From Sphingomonas sp. 7/4-4 (lineage in GTDB: Bacteria > Pseudomonadota > Alphaproteobacteria > Sphingomonadales > Sphingomonadaceae): a stretch of 64,000 bases of DNA. Positions 55,171 through 64,000 of the stretch are shown here, piece after piece. The notes beneath the pieces were generated by a model. The model ran no database searches. It was not told the DNA's origin and saw nothing but the letters and a program-made list of their open reading frames with translations. Location of the stretch: positions 2,992,501 to 3,056,500 of the forward strand of contig NZ_CP115960.1 in NCBI RefSeq assembly GCF_027941955.1, in the 5' to 3' direction. Position 1 is the first letter of the stretch. Each line of letters starts with the position of its first letter. Both the position numbers and the translations under genes were made by a program.

Positions 55171-55978
55171 GCTTGACCGCCTTGGCGTTGGGCGGAATGT
55201 CGAGCTTGGCGCCGGTAAAATCGAGCGCCGCTTTGGGGCCGAGCGCGCGGTTTTCCGGGGTGATCCGCCAGCTATAAACGATCTGGTCGCCATCGATCAG
55301 CTCGACGCGGATATCGGGGATGCGCTGCGCGGTAGCGGTGGGATTGTTCACCTTGCCCGAGACGACGAACGCCTCGCTGCCATTGGGCATCGGGCGAAGC
55401 TCGACGCTCTTGTCGGTGAAGAGCAAGGGCGTTTCAACCTCGCTGCCAATGCCCAGCCCCAGTTGCGCCGCAATGCCCGGCGCGCCCGAATAAAGGATGG
55501 CGCCGGCGCCGAGCAGCATCGAGATGCCGGTGATCACTGCGGCGGCGGTCCAACGCTTCGCCGGATTGCGGCGCGGCCTGGCGCGCTGTTGCGGCGCGAA
55601 GGGATCATATTCCGGGGTCGCCTCGACGACCGGATCCTCATAGACGCGCGGCGCGGGCGCTTCGACGCGCGGTTCGGGTGCGGGCTGCGCGGCGACGGGC
55701 GCAGGCGCCTCCGCCGCAGCCGGAGCGCGCGCAGGGCCGATCTTGACGTTGAACCCGGGGGGCAAGGACCGCTCCGTGCTCGCAGCGGCGGGCGCGGGCG
55801 AGGGCGTCGCGGCCGGCCGGCTTTCCACCGGCGCGGTGCGCGTCGTAAGATCCAGGATAGCGGGCGCCTGATACCAGCTGTGCTTGCAGCTCGCGCACCG
55901 GACGGTACGGCCCTCGGCTCCGATCGCGCTGTCGGGAACGAGGTACCGTGTCCGGCACTGACTGCATTCGAGGATCAT
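55142..55978 (-). CDS. MJ0042-type zinc-ribbon DUF3426 membrane protein
   Basis: A 278-residue protein. The N-terminal zinc ribbon uses two CxxC pairs (CSQC and CASC). A Pro/Ala-rich linker follows, then one membrane segment ([20 protein letters not shown], about residue 145) and a C-terminal DUF3426 beta domain ([30 protein letters not shown]). Function unknown. It is commonly found next to ftsEX in alphaproteobacteria, as here, where it is divergent from ftsE. Confidence 0.88.
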   Translation of the reverse strand: MILECSQCRTRYLVPDSAIGAEGRTVRCASCKHSWYQAPAILDLTTRTAPVESRPAATPSPAPAAASTERSLPPGFNVKIGPARAPAAAEAPAPVAAQPAPEPRVEAPAPRVYEDPVVEATPEYDPFAPQQRARPRRNPAKRWTAAAVITGISMLLGAGAILYSGAPGIAAQLGLGIGSEVETPLLFTDKSVELRPMPNGSEAFVVSGKVNNPTATAQRIPDIRVELIDGDQIVYSWRITPENRALGPKAALDFTGAKLDIPPNAKAVKLSFASEIGG

Positions 55979-56087
55979 CTAAGCGTCTCACCCGTCCGGC
56001 TGCCCACTGGCCGGATAGGGTGATTCTAGCTGTAACGAATCGGCCCCACAAGAGTCTCGGTTGCGCGCGCCGTGCCGCCATCGCTTG

Positions 56088-56103
56088 AGCCCGCGAGCGG
56101 GCT
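56088..56103. repeat. Short perfect palindrome upstream of ftsE
   Basis: AGCCCGC and GCGGGCT arms separated by GA, about 50 bases before the ftsE ATG in the 175-base divergent gap with the DUF3426 gene. It may be an operator or a leader stem. No clear promoter hexamers were found. Confidence 0.35.
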
Positions 56104-56153
56104 GTGCGATGCCGTCCGTCATCTGGGAAGCAAGGAGCGGCCGGCGCCGGCGA

Positions 56154-56855
56154 ATGGCCAATATCGTCCAATTCGAGAATGTCGGCTTGCGCTATGGCAC
56201 GGGAACCGAGACGCTCTCGGACGTCAGCTTCACGCTCAAGAGCGGATCCTTCTATTTCCTGACCGGGCCTTCCGGCGCGGGCAAGACTTCGTTGCTCAAA
56301 TTGCTCTATCTCGCCCAGCGTCCCACGCGCGGCGTGATCCGGCTGTTCGGCGAGGACGCCGGATCCTTGCCGCGCCAGAGGCTCCCCGGCTTCCGCCGCC
56401 GCATCGGCGTGGTGTTCCAGGATTTCCGGCTGGTCCCGCACCTGTCCGCCTATGACAATATCGCGCTGCCGCTCCGCGTCGCGGGGGTGCAGGAAAACGA
56501 CGTCGAGGCGCCGGTACGCGAGATGCTCGCCTGGGTCGGCCTCACCGATCGCGGTCGGGCCAAGCCGCCGACCTTGTCGGGCGGCGAGCAGCAGCGCATC
56601 GCCATCGCCCGCGCCGTGATCGCGCGCCCCGAATTGCTCGTCGCCGACGAGCCGACCGGCAACGTCGACCCTCAAATGGCCGAACGGCTGCTCTATCTGT
56701 TCGAATCGCTCAACCGGCTGGGCACCACCGTGGTGGTCGCGACGCACGATTTCCATCTGCTCCACCGCATCCCGAGCGCGCAGATGATGCGGATCGAACA
56801 GGGCAAGCTGAACGACCCCACCGGCGTGCTGCGCAACCCGCCGGGTGCGGAATGA
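56154..56855 (+). CDS. ftsE: Cell division ATP-binding protein FtsE
   Basis: A 233-residue ABC ATPase. Walker [15 protein letters not shown], signature [15 protein letters not shown], Walker [14 protein letters not shown], switch His in VVVATHDF. With FtsX it controls peptidoglycan hydrolases at the division site. The ATG at 56154 gives the normal N-terminus [15 protein letters not shown]; the frame is open to 56061 without similarity. Confidence 0.95.
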   Translation: MANIVQFENVGLRYGTGTETLSDVSFTLKSGSFYFLTGPSGAGKTSLLKLLYLAQRPTRGVIRLFGEDAGSLPRQRLPGFRRRIGVVFQDFRLVPHLSAYDNIALPLRVAGVQENDVEAPVREMLAWVGLTDRGRAKPPTLSGGEQQRIAIARAVIARPELLVADEPTGNVDPQMAERLLYLFESLNRLGTTVVVATHDFHLLHRIPSAQMMRIEQGKLNDPTGVLRNPPGAE

Positions 56856-57733
56856 TCCTCAGCCTCAATCCCAACGCAGCCGATCGGCGACTGCTCGACG
56901 AGGGCAGACGGACGCGCGCGATGACGTGGATCATGGCGATCATGCTGTTCCTGACCGTGCTCGCGGGCGCGCTGGGCCTCGGCATGTTCGCGGCGACGAG
57001 CCAGCTCGACCGCGAGCTTTCGGGCCGCCTCACGGTGCAGATCGTCGAGCCGGTGGCGAGCCTGCGCGACGCCCAGGCGGCGGCGATGGTGCGCGAGCTC
57101 GGTCGATTGCCGTCGGTCGCGCGCGTCCGCGAAGTCGATCGCGCGCATCTGGCCGAATTGCTCCGGCCGTGGCTCGGCGATGCCGGGCTCGACCCCGATC
57201 TGCCGATGCCGGCGATGATCGACGTCGAGGTGCGCGGCGACGCCGGGCCGGTCGAGCAGGCGGCGCGGCGGATCGCACCGGGCGCGCGGGTCGATCGCCA
57301 TGCGCAATGGCTGTCGCCGGTGCGCGGTTTCCTGTCGTCGATGAGCTGGCTGGCGGTGAGCCTGATGCTGCTGATCGCGGGCGCTACCGCGGCGGTGGTG
57401 CTGCTCGCGGCGCGCGCGGGGCTGGACACGCACCGCGACACGATCGAAGTGCTCCATATGCTGGGCTCCACCGACATCCAGATCGCCCGCCTGTTCCAGC
57501 GGCGCATCGCTTTCGACACGCTGCTGGGCGGGCTCGCCGGCACGGCGGGCGCATTGGTGCTGGTGTGGTTCCTGCAGGCGCGGCTGAGCGCGATCGGATC
57601 GGAGATGCTGGGCGGGGTCGCGCTCCAGCGGCACGACTGGTTCCTGCTGTTGCTCCTGCCGATAGGTTTCGCGCTGCTCGCCACCGTGGCAGCGCGCGTC
57701 GCGGTGCTGCGCGCCTTGGGCAAAAGGCTGTGA
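56852..57733 (+). CDS. ftsX: Cell division protein FtsX
   Basis: A 293-residue membrane protein. A first membrane segment (IMAIMLFLTVLAGALGLGMF) is followed by the periplasmic domain. Three C-terminal segments contain EVLHMLGSTDIQIARLFQRR, the FtsX-family motif. ATG overlaps the ftsE stop (ATGA). Intact. Confidence 0.94.
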   Translation: MILSLNPNAADRRLLDEGRRTRAMTWIMAIMLFLTVLAGALGLGMFAATSQLDRELSGRLTVQIVEPVASLRDAQAAAMVRELGRLPSVARVREVDRAHLAELLRPWLGDAGLDPDLPMPAMIDVEVRGDAGPVEQAARRIAPGARVDRHAQWLSPVRGFLSSMSWLAVSLMLLIAGATAAVVLLAARAGLDTHRDTIEVLHMLGSTDIQIARLFQRRIAFDTLLGGLAGTAGALVLVWFLQARLSAIGSEMLGGVALQRHDWFLLLLLPIGFALLATVAARVAVLRALGKRL

Positions 57734-58272
57734 TCTGGCGCGTCGCCCTGCTGGTGCTGGTCGCCTGGGCGCTGGGCTTCGCCTTCTTCCTGCTGTCGCT
57801 CGGCAAGCCGCTCGACAATCGCAAGACCGATGCGATCGTGGTGCTCACCGGCGGCTCGGGCCGGATCGATCGCGGGCTGGCGGTGCTGCGCGCGGGCGAT
57901 GCCAGGAGGATGCTGGTGAGCGGCGTCGACCCCGATGTTCGCCCGGTCGAACTCGCGGTGCAGTTCAAGATCGACCGCAAGCTGATGGCATGCTGCATCG
58001 ATCTGGGCTGGCAGGCGGTCGACACCCGCTCGAACGCCGACGAGACTGCGAAGTGGGTGCAGCACCACGGCTATAAATCGGTGCGGCTGGTGACCACCGA
58101 CTGGCACATGCCGCGCGCTCGCATGGAACTGGCCAACGCGATCGGCGGCGATGTCGAAGTGATCGGCGACGGCGTGCGCAGCGGCCCCAACAGCCCGGGC
58201 TGGGGCGTGCTGTTCCGCGAATATCACAAATATCTGGTGCGCCGCGTCGCGTTGTGGGTGGGCGCGGGCTGA
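57730..58272 (+). CDS. YdcF family (DUF218) membrane protein
   Basis: A 180-residue protein with one N-terminal membrane segment (VALLVLVAWALGFAFFLLSL) and a DUF218 domain: DAIVVLTGGSGRIDRGLAVL, then TRSNADETAKWVQHHGY and TDWHMPRARMELANA. Members are implicated in envelope polysaccharide or carrier-lipid metabolism, but the activity is not settled. GTG start overlaps the ftsX stop. Confidence 0.88.
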   Translation: MIWRVALLVLVAWALGFAFFLLSLGKPLDNRKTDAIVVLTGGSGRIDRGLAVLRAGDARRMLVSGVDPDVRPVELAVQFKIDRKLMACCIDLGWQAVDTRSNADETAKWVQHHGYKSVRLVTTDWHMPRARMELANAIGGDVEVIGDGVRSGPNSPGWGVLFREYHKYLVRRVALWVGAG

Positions 58273-58954
58273 TGGACGGGGGCGCACGGTCCTGTTCAAG
58301 ACCGCTTTTTACGGGCTGTCGGTCCCGATCGTGCTGCTCGCGCCGGTGATGGCGCTGTTCGGCCAGCGCGCGTTTCGCCGCTGGGTGCTGTTGTGGACGC
58401 AATACCATGCGTGGTGCGCGCGCAACCTGATGGGGATCCGCACCCGTGTGGAGGGCGCCCCGCTGGCCACGGCCGCGCTCTACGCGGCGAAGCACCAGTC
58501 GTTCTTCGAGACCTTCGAACTGGTGCGAATGCTCAGTGCACCGACGGTGGTGATGCGGGAGGAATTCGCACGCATCCCGGTCTGGGGCTGGGCGGCGCGC
58601 CGCTATGGCGTGATCATCATCGACCGCAGCGGTTCGGCGACGGCGCTGCGCCAGATGATGCGCGAAGCCAAAGCGGCGGGCGCCGCGGGACGTTCGGTGA
58701 TCCTCTTTCCCGAAGGCACGCGCTCGGCGATGGGCGAAGCACCGCCGATGCAGGCGGGGCTGGCAGGCCTGTATCGCGCGGTGGGCCTGCCGGTGGTGCC
58801 GGTGGCGCTCGACACCGCGAGGGTCTGGCCCAAGCACGGTCCGATGCACTCCGGCGTGGTGACCTTCCGGTTCGGCGAACCGATCCCGCCTGGGCTTAAG
58901 CGCGAGGAGGTTGAGTCGCGGGTTTTCGTGGCGATCAATTTGCTCAACGGCTGA
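58272..58954 (+). CDS. plsC: 1-acyl-sn-glycerol-3-phosphate acyltransferase, PlsC-like (frameshifted here)
   Basis: The restored product is about 227 residues. It acylates lysophosphatidic acid in phospholipid synthesis at the inner membrane. The catalytic HX4E motif is AKHQSFFETFEL, and the phosphate-binding block is LFPEGTRSAMG. The frame breaks within the first codons at GGGGG 58278-58282; a sixth G gives MDGGRTVLFKTAFYGLSVPI. The ATG overlaps the upstream stop. Last gene of ftsE-ftsX-ydcF-plsC. Confidence 0.92.
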
Positions 58955-59172
58955 CGCCGCTCTGTTGGATTTCGGCGGCTTAACTTCGCACTTTGCCCGC
59001 GAATCGTGAACAAAAATTGCCGAAGCGCGACATAATCTTACGAGAGGGGCTGAAGCTTTCTCGACGGTATCAAAGAGCGGGCGTCATACTCGATTGCCTG
59101 GCACGCCGGATGCGCCAGTCCAGCAGGCGAAATCCAACATTACAAGCAAATCCCGGCGACTTCGCGCGCGGC

Positions 59173-60081
59173 TCACTCGTGGCTGCGGCCGAAGTCAGGC
59201 CGCGCGTCGTCCTGGCCCTGGTCGATGATCGAGCGGCGGACGGCGCGGGTGCGGCTGAACAGCTCGAACAATTCGTCGCCCTTGCCCCAGCGGATCGCGC
59301 GCTGGAGCGCGGTCAAATCCTCCGAGAAGCGCTGGAGCATGTCGAGCACCGCCTCGCGATTGGCGAGGAACACGTCGCGCCACATCGTCGGGTCCGAGGC
59401 GGCGATGCGGGTGAAATCGCGGAAGCCGCCGGCGGAATATTTGATGACTTCGGACGCCGTCACTTCCTCGAGATCCGAGGCGGTGCCGACGATCGTATAG
59501 GCGATCAAGTGCGGCAAATGACTGGTGACCGCGAGCACGCGATCATGGTGCGCGGGCTCCATCGTCTCGACTTCGGCGCCCAGCCGGCGCCAGAATTCGA
59601 GCACGCGCTCGATCGCGAGCGGGGGCGTGCCTTCGGGCGGCGTGACGATGCACCAGCGGTGATGGAACAGCGACGCGAAGCCGGCCTCGGGACCGCTATT
59701 CTCGGTTCCCGCCACCGGGTGCGCGGGGACGAAGGTCGCGGCGGGCAGCGCCGCGCGCACCGCCTCGATCACGCTTTCCTTGCACGATCCGACATCGCTC
59801 AGGATCGCGTCGGCGGGCAGATCGGCGGCGATCTCCGCCGCGACCGTGCCCATCGCGCCGACGGGGACGCAGAGCACGACCAGATCGGCGTCGATCACCG
59901 AAGTCCCGGCGGTGTCGGCCACGTCGTCGCACAGGTCGATCCGCACCGCCGTCTCGCGCACCGCCGGATCCATGTCGTAGCCAGTGACGCGGACGCTGGG
60001 CATGTGCTGACGCACCGCGCGCGCGATCGACGAGCCGATCAGGCCCAGACCGATGACGGTGACACGGCTGAACGGCAGCAT
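59173..60081 (-). CDS. tyrC: Prephenate/arogenate dehydrogenase TyrC
   Basis: A 302-residue protein. N-terminal NAD(P)-binding fold VTVIGLGLIGSSIARAVRQH; catalytic region PAHPVAGTENSGPEAGFASL, then HLPHLIAYTIVGTASDLEEV. It converts prephenate or arogenate toward tyrosine. It lacks a fused chorismate mutase or ACT domain. The ATG overlaps the hisC stop, so the two are co-translated. Sphingomonads usually carry the arogenate-type enzyme, but the sequence alone does not settle this. Confidence 0.93.
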   Translation of the reverse strand: MLPFSRVTVIGLGLIGSSIARAVRQHMPSVRVTGYDMDPAVRETAVRIDLCDDVADTAGTSVIDADLVVLCVPVGAMGTVAAEIAADLPADAILSDVGSCKESVIEAVRAALPAATFVPAHPVAGTENSGPEAGFASLFHHRWCIVTPPEGTPPLAIERVLEFWRRLGAEVETMEPAHHDRVLAVTSHLPHLIAYTIVGTASDLEEVTASEVIKYSAGGFRDFTRIAASDPTMWRDVFLANREAVLDMLQRFSEDLTALQRAIRWGKGDELFELFSRTRAVRRSIIDQGQDDARPDFGRSHE

Positions 60082-61174
60082 CAGGCGCCCGCCAACGCCC
60101 GGAGCGCCGCGATCACGCCGCGCGTCTCGTCTTCGGTACCGATGGTGATGCGCAGACCGTGCGGAAGCCCCTGCCCCGGCAGCCAGCGGACGATATAGCC
60201 CGCCTCCATCAGCCCCTTATACGCGGTCTCGGCGCTGAGCTGGCCCTCGAACAGCACCAGCACGAAGTTCGCCTGGCTCGGCACCGCGCGCAGCCCGGCA
60301 TTGCCGAGCTTGGCGATCTCCTGCGCGAACCAGCGCCGCCATTCGGCATTGTGCGCCTTGGTATGCGCGACGAATGCCTCGTCGCCCAGCGCCGCGACCG
60401 CCGCCGCGGTTCCCGCGATGGTGATCGAGAAGGGCAGACGAATGCGGTGCATCGCCTCGATGATCGGCGCCGCGGCATAGCCCCAGCCGATCCGCTCGGC
60501 GGCGAGGCCGTACATCTTCGAGAAGGTGCGCGTCACCAGCACGTTGGGCGCGGATCGGGCCAGCTCCATGCCGCCGTCATCGTCGTCGCCTTCGATATAT
60601 TCGGCATAGGCATGGTCGAGCACGAGCAGGACGTGGCTCGGCAGCCCGGCATGGAGGCGCAGGATTTCCGCGCGGGGGCGTAGGTACCCGTGGGATTGTT
60701 GGGGTTGGCGACGAAGACGATCTTCGTCTTGTCGGTCACCGAGGCGAGGATCGCGTCGACATCGGTCGCATAGTCCCTGTCGGGCGCCACCACCGGAATT
60801 GCACCGACGCGACGGGTAGCGATCGGATATACCGTGAAGCCGTAATGGACGTAGATGATCTCGTCGCCCGGCCCGGCAAACGCGCCGGCGGCGAGGTGGA
60901 GGACTTCGTCCGAGCCGTTGCCGTAGATGATCCGCGTCGGATCGAGGCCGTATTTCGCCGCGATCGTCTCGCGCAGCTCGACCGCGCTGGCATCGGGATA
61001 GCGTTCGAGGCTGGTCGCGGCGGTCAGGAACGCCTCGCGCGCGGCGGGGGAGGTGCCGAGGGGATTCTCGTTGGACGAGAGCTTGGTCACCTTGCGGCCG
61101 TCATCGGTGGTCGAGCGCCCCGGCACATAGGGGGCGATCTCCATGATCCATGGCTTGGGAACGGGTGCAGTCAT
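60081..61174 (-). CDS. hisC: Histidinol-phosphate/aromatic aminotransferase HisC (frameshifted here)
   Basis: The restored product is about 364 residues. Fold-type I PLP enzyme: [18 protein letters not shown] at the N-terminus, [16 protein letters not shown], the Asp/Tyr block LDHAYAEYI, and PLP-binding Lys in [20 protein letters not shown]. The frame breaks at GGGGG 60674-60678 (plus strand); one more base gives [20 protein letters not shown]. Coupling to tyrC suggests that this copy also acts in tyrosine/phenylalanine transamination. Confidence 0.93.
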
Positions 61175-61240
61175 GGCCGCGCGGCTTGGCGGAATGGTCC
61201 GCGGATGGCAAGCTCGGTCTGGGCAGTACAGGAGGGGGCG

Positions 61241-62805
61241 ATGCGGGGAAGCAGCACGGTGTGGCGGGCGCTGGCGGCGGCACGCGCACGCAACCTCGCC
61301 GAGGCGGGCGAGACGGCGCCGATTCCGGGCGCGCCGGGGGCGACTCGCCGTGCATTGCTCAAGGGAATCGCCGCGGCGGGCATGGCATCCGCACTACCAC
61401 GTCCGGCGTACGCCTTTGCCGGCGGACGCGTGGCGATCATCGGCGGCGGGATCGCGGGACTGAGCGCGCTGCATCATCTGCGCGAGGCCGGCGTGGATGC
61501 GCATGTCTATGAGGGACGCACGCGCACCGGCGGGCGGATGTTCACCCATCGGCCGGCGGGCAGCACGGCGTTCGAGGTCGGCGGACAATTGGTCAACACC
61601 GATCACGACGACATGCAGGCGCTGTGCAAGCACTTCGACGTGCCCCTGGTCGACCGCAAGGCCGAGCCGCACCGCACCTTGATCCTCGGCGACGGGCGGC
61701 TGCTGGACGATGCCGAGCTCGCCGAAGGGCTGCGCGGAATCGCGGCGCAGATCGACAGGGATTCGGCGCGGCTCGACAAGGATTTCGACCGCGTCGCCGC
61801 CGAGCTCGACCGGATGTCGATCGAGGGATATCTCGACAAGCATCGCGCGCTGATGGGTCCGGCCTGGGTGCGGCAGCTGATGGAGGCGACGAGCCGCACC
61901 GAATATGGCGTCGAGCCTGCGCATGCATCGGCGGTGGAGCTCGTGTTCAATTTGCCGACGGTCGACGGCCAGCGCGTCGAGGTGCTGGGGAATCCGACGA
62001 GCGCTATGTCATCCAGGGCGGCAGCAGCGCGCTGATCGAGGCGATGACGGCGCATTATGCCGACCGCATCACCACCGGCAAAAGGCTGGCGCGGATCTCG
62101 CGCTCGCGGGGCGGCACGCGCCTCGACTTCCTGGACGGGACGAGCGCCGAAGCCGAGACCGTGATCGTCGCCGTGCCCGCGCCGTTGCTGCGCCAGATCG
62201 ACTGGCGCGTGCCCTTGCCGGCGATCTGGCGTCAGTTCATCGCCGAGATGGAGCTCGGCCGTAACGAAAAGATCCAGGCGGGCAGCGCCGGCACGCCGTG
62301 GCGCGCTCCGATGGGCGTGGGCGGCGAATTGTGGCAGACCCGCGCCGATGCCGGCTGGGCTCTGGGTTGGGACGGCAGCGTCCACCGCGCCGATGGCGTC
62401 AGTCCGGTCTGGACGTGGTTCCTCGGCGGCGACGAAGTGACGCGCGCGGAGGCCGAGGCGCCGTCGGCACTGGCTGCGCGCTTCGCGGGGCTTGCCGCAC
62501 CGGCGATACCGGGAATGGAGGCGGCGTCGACAGGACCGTTCGCCCGCACCAACTGGCATGCCCAGGCGCTGACGCTCGGCGCCTATGTCAATTTCCGGCC
62601 CGGCCAGATCACGCGCTTCGCGCGGCTGCTCTGCGTCGAATCGGACAATCCCTCTGAGCGGCACGTCCCCCGCGCCGGACAGATATTGTTCGCCGGCGAG
62701 CACCTCTCCGAAGCCTATCCGGGATATATGAACGGCGGCGCGCAGACCGGGCGCGTGGCGGCGGAGGCGATCACCGGCAGGCGGAGCTTGCGGGCGGCAG
62801 CCTGA
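61241..62805 (+). CDS. Tat-exported flavin amine oxidase (frameshifted here)
   Basis: The restored product is about 521 residues. A twin-arginine signal peptide ([13 protein letters not shown], Arg36-Arg37) is followed by the FAD fold [20 protein letters not shown] and [12 protein letters not shown], and at the C-terminus by [20 protein letters not shown] for flavin binding. This is the monoamine oxidase family; the protein would be periplasmic. The frame breaks at GGGG 61987-61990; a fifth G gives [23 protein letters not shown] with a strong GGAGGGGG ribosome site. Substrate unknown. Confidence 0.9.
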
Positions 62806-62829
62806 TCGCGAACGCATGGGCCAGCACGG

Positions 62830-63206
62830 CTAATCGCGCGCGCGGCGCTCCGCATATTCCGCGCGCGCCGCGTCCATGCGCGCCGAATTGACGACCACCC
62901 ATTCGGCGAGCGTCTGGACCGGCTGCAGGAGATCCCGGCCGAGATCGGTGAGGGCATATTCGACCTGTGGCGGCGTGACGGGTGTCACGGTGCGCGAGAC
63001 GAAGCCGTTCTCCTCGAGTTCGCGCAGCGTCGATGCGAGCACTTTCTGGCTGATCTCCCCACTTCGCGGCGCAGCGCATTGAAGCGGCGAGGGCCTCGCC
63101 CGAGCACGCGCACCACCAGCAGCGTCCACTTGTCGCTGATCCGCGCGAGCATCCGGCTGATATGCTCGCAGCGCGCGGTATCCTCATGGTTATCTGGTAT
63201 CGCCAA
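62830..63206 (-). CDS. HxlR/DUF24 family redox-type regulator (frameshifted here)
   Basis: The restored product is about 125 residues. Winged helix: RMLARISDKWTLLVVRVLGR, RRFNALRREVG, ISQKVLASTLRELEENGFV. A single N-terminal Cys13 (ARCEHISRML) occupies the place used for thiol sensing in YodB/QorR/HypR-like members. The start is TTG at 63206 with a perfect AAGGAGG four bases upstream. The frame breaks at CCCC 63057-63060; one more base joins REVG to EISQKVLAS. Divergent from an FMN reductase gene, with a palindrome between. Confidence 0.88.
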
Positions 63207-63243
63207 GGTGCCTCCTTGTTGAGCGGCGGAAACTTTCCGAAAT

Positions 63244-63264
63244 CTGGTTACCGCAAGTAACCAG
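63244..63264. promoter_or_regulatory. HxlR operator between hxlR and the FMN reductase gene
   Basis: CTGGTTAC and GTAACCAG are perfect 8-base arms with a 5-base spacer, 17 bases before the reductase ATG and 37 bases before the regulator TTG. It is well placed to repress both genes. Confidence 0.75.
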
Positions 63265-63281
63265 CATTTACGAGGTTCCCC

Positions 63282-63874
63282 ATGACTGCCAAGCCCCGCA
63301 TCGCGATCGTCGTCGGTTCGACTCGCCCCACCCGATTTGCCGACGCACCGACACGATGGATCCTGAAGCAGGCGCAGGCGCGCGGCGACATGGACGTGGA
63401 AGTGGTCGATCTGCGCGATCACCCCTCCCCTTCTTCGACGAAATGGCCTCCAATCTGTGGATGCCGAGCCAGAATCCCGAGGCGGTCCGCTGGCAGCAGA
63501 CGATCGGCCGGTTCGACGGCTACATCTTCGTGGTCGCCGAATATAACCATTCGATCACCGGCGCGCTCAAGAACGCGCTCGATCAGGCCTACAAGGAGTG
63601 GAACCGCAAGCCCTTCACTGCGATCGGCTATGGCGGCACCGGCGCGGTGCGGGCGATCGAGCATCTGCGCCAGATCGGCGTCGAGCTGCAGATGGTCTCG
63701 ACGCATGCCGCGGTTCATATCGCCGGCGGCGATTTCGTGGCGGTGCACCCGGCGTTCGGCAACAAGCCGATCGAGGAGATCGAGGCGAATCTGCTGCAGT
63801 CGACGGCCACCGCACTCGACGAGCTGGTCTGGTGGGCAAAGGCGACGATGGCTGCGAAGGCGGCCGACGCCTGA
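63282..63874 (+). CDS. NADPH-dependent FMN reductase family protein (frameshifted here)
   Basis: The restored product is about 197 residues, a flavodoxin-like oxidoreductase. N-terminal RIAIVVGSTRPTRFADAPTR contains the FMN phosphate loop; NHSITGALKNALDQAYKEWN and YGGTGAVRAIEHLRQI are typical of the family. The frame breaks at CCCC 63422-63425; a fifth C gives DLRDHPLPFFDEMASNLW. Such enzymes reduce quinones, azo compounds or flavins, matching the thiol-type regulator beside it. Confidence 0.92.
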
Positions 63875-63882
63875 CAGTTTCG

Positions 63883-63916
63883 GGGCGGGCCGGCATCACC
63901 GCCGGCTCGCCCGCCC
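63883..63916 (+). terminator. GC-rich hairpin after the FMN reductase gene
   Basis: GGGCGGGC (63883-63890) pairs with GCCCGCCC (63909-63916), with inner CGGC/GCCG pairing and a small bulge. It begins eight bases after the stop codon. No T-tract follows. Confidence 0.5.
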
Positions 63917-63943
63917 GACGCATGACGCATGACGCATGACGCA
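63917..63943. repeat. Tandem heptamer repeat
   Basis: GACGCAT is repeated three times, followed by a partial fourth copy (GACGCA). It starts right after the hairpin. The remaining bases to the window end contain no recognisable gene start. Confidence 0.85.
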
Positions 63944-64000
63944 AATCAACGCTGGTAAAATAGGATTTGTTCTGCTTTCGTTCGGGGATGCGCGATTCTG

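Noticed and set aside
59099..59113. Sigma-54-like TGGCAC-N5-ATGC on the plus strand
   Set aside because: The -12 element is wrong (ATGC) and the next gene, tyrC, is on the other strand. The 218-base gap 58955-59172 otherwise shows nothing recognisable.
1..64000. CRISPR arrays, insertion sequences, prophage, toxin-antitoxin or defence systems
   Set aside because: No regularly spaced repeats, transposase or integrase motifs, or nuclease/toxin families were recognised; all long frames are accounted for by the listed genes.

Overview
The window is high-GC chromosomal DNA from an alphaproteobacterium, most likely a sphingomonad (Sphingomonas or a close relative). Supporting this are an UrcA-family secreted protein, large TonB-dependent receptors beside a GH3 glycosidase, a LacI/XylR-type operator, a DUF3426 zinc-ribbon protein next to ftsEX, and the style of the metabolic genes. 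No transposase, integrase, phage gene or CRISPR array was seen.

Layout. 1-9453: housekeeping and envelope genes (NDUFA9-like epimerase end, uppP, gltD, a DUF2059-like secreted protein, gltB, a small secreted protein, a glutathione transferase). 9549-10972: a large inverted repeat, then urcA and a LysR regulator transcribed divergently around a palindrome. 11067-26057, minus strand: an almost continuous flagellar block, fleQ-like regulator, fliE-F-G-H-I-J-K-L-M-N-O-P-Q-R, flhB, fliD, fliS. 26273-27082: the single flagellin gene fliC. 27214-33135: a carbohydrate island (LacI-type operator, GH3 glycosidase, TonB receptor) lying between flagellar blocks. 33203-39429, minus strand: fliA, flhA, a flagellar lytic transglycosylase, flgN, flgM, flgA and an atypical MotB/MotA-like pair. 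39758-50409, plus strand: flgB-C-D-E-F-G-H-I-J-K-L, then motA-motB. 50419-64000: a second TonB receptor, tRNA-Leu(GAG), a MATE transporter, a zinc-ribbon protein, ftsE-ftsX-ydcF-plsC, hisC-tyrC, a Tat-exported amine oxidase, and an hxlR/FMN-reductase divergent pair.

Regulation can be read from the DNA. Two sites match sigma-54 -24/-12 promoters well (upstream of flgB and of the sltF-flhA-fliA block) and one more weakly. Four sites share CTNAAGS-N13-GYCGNTYM, with identical spacing, exactly before fliC, fliD, flgM and motA, the classical FliA class III genes. With a FleQ-like sigma-54 activator, FliA and FlgM all present, the hierarchy looks gammaproteobacterial (FleQ/RpoN, then FliA/FlgM) and not like the CtrA/FlbD cascade of Caulobacter. 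flhF, flhG, flaF, flbT and chemotaxis genes are not in the window.

Caution on sequence quality. Nineteen otherwise normal genes contain one or two frame breaks. Nearly all are restored by adding one base to a short homopolymer, mostly G or C. Essential or structurally indispensable genes are hit together (hisC, plsC, fliM, fliF, fliP, flgI), so these look like uncorrected sequencing errors and not pseudogenes. Coordinates below span the whole restored gene.
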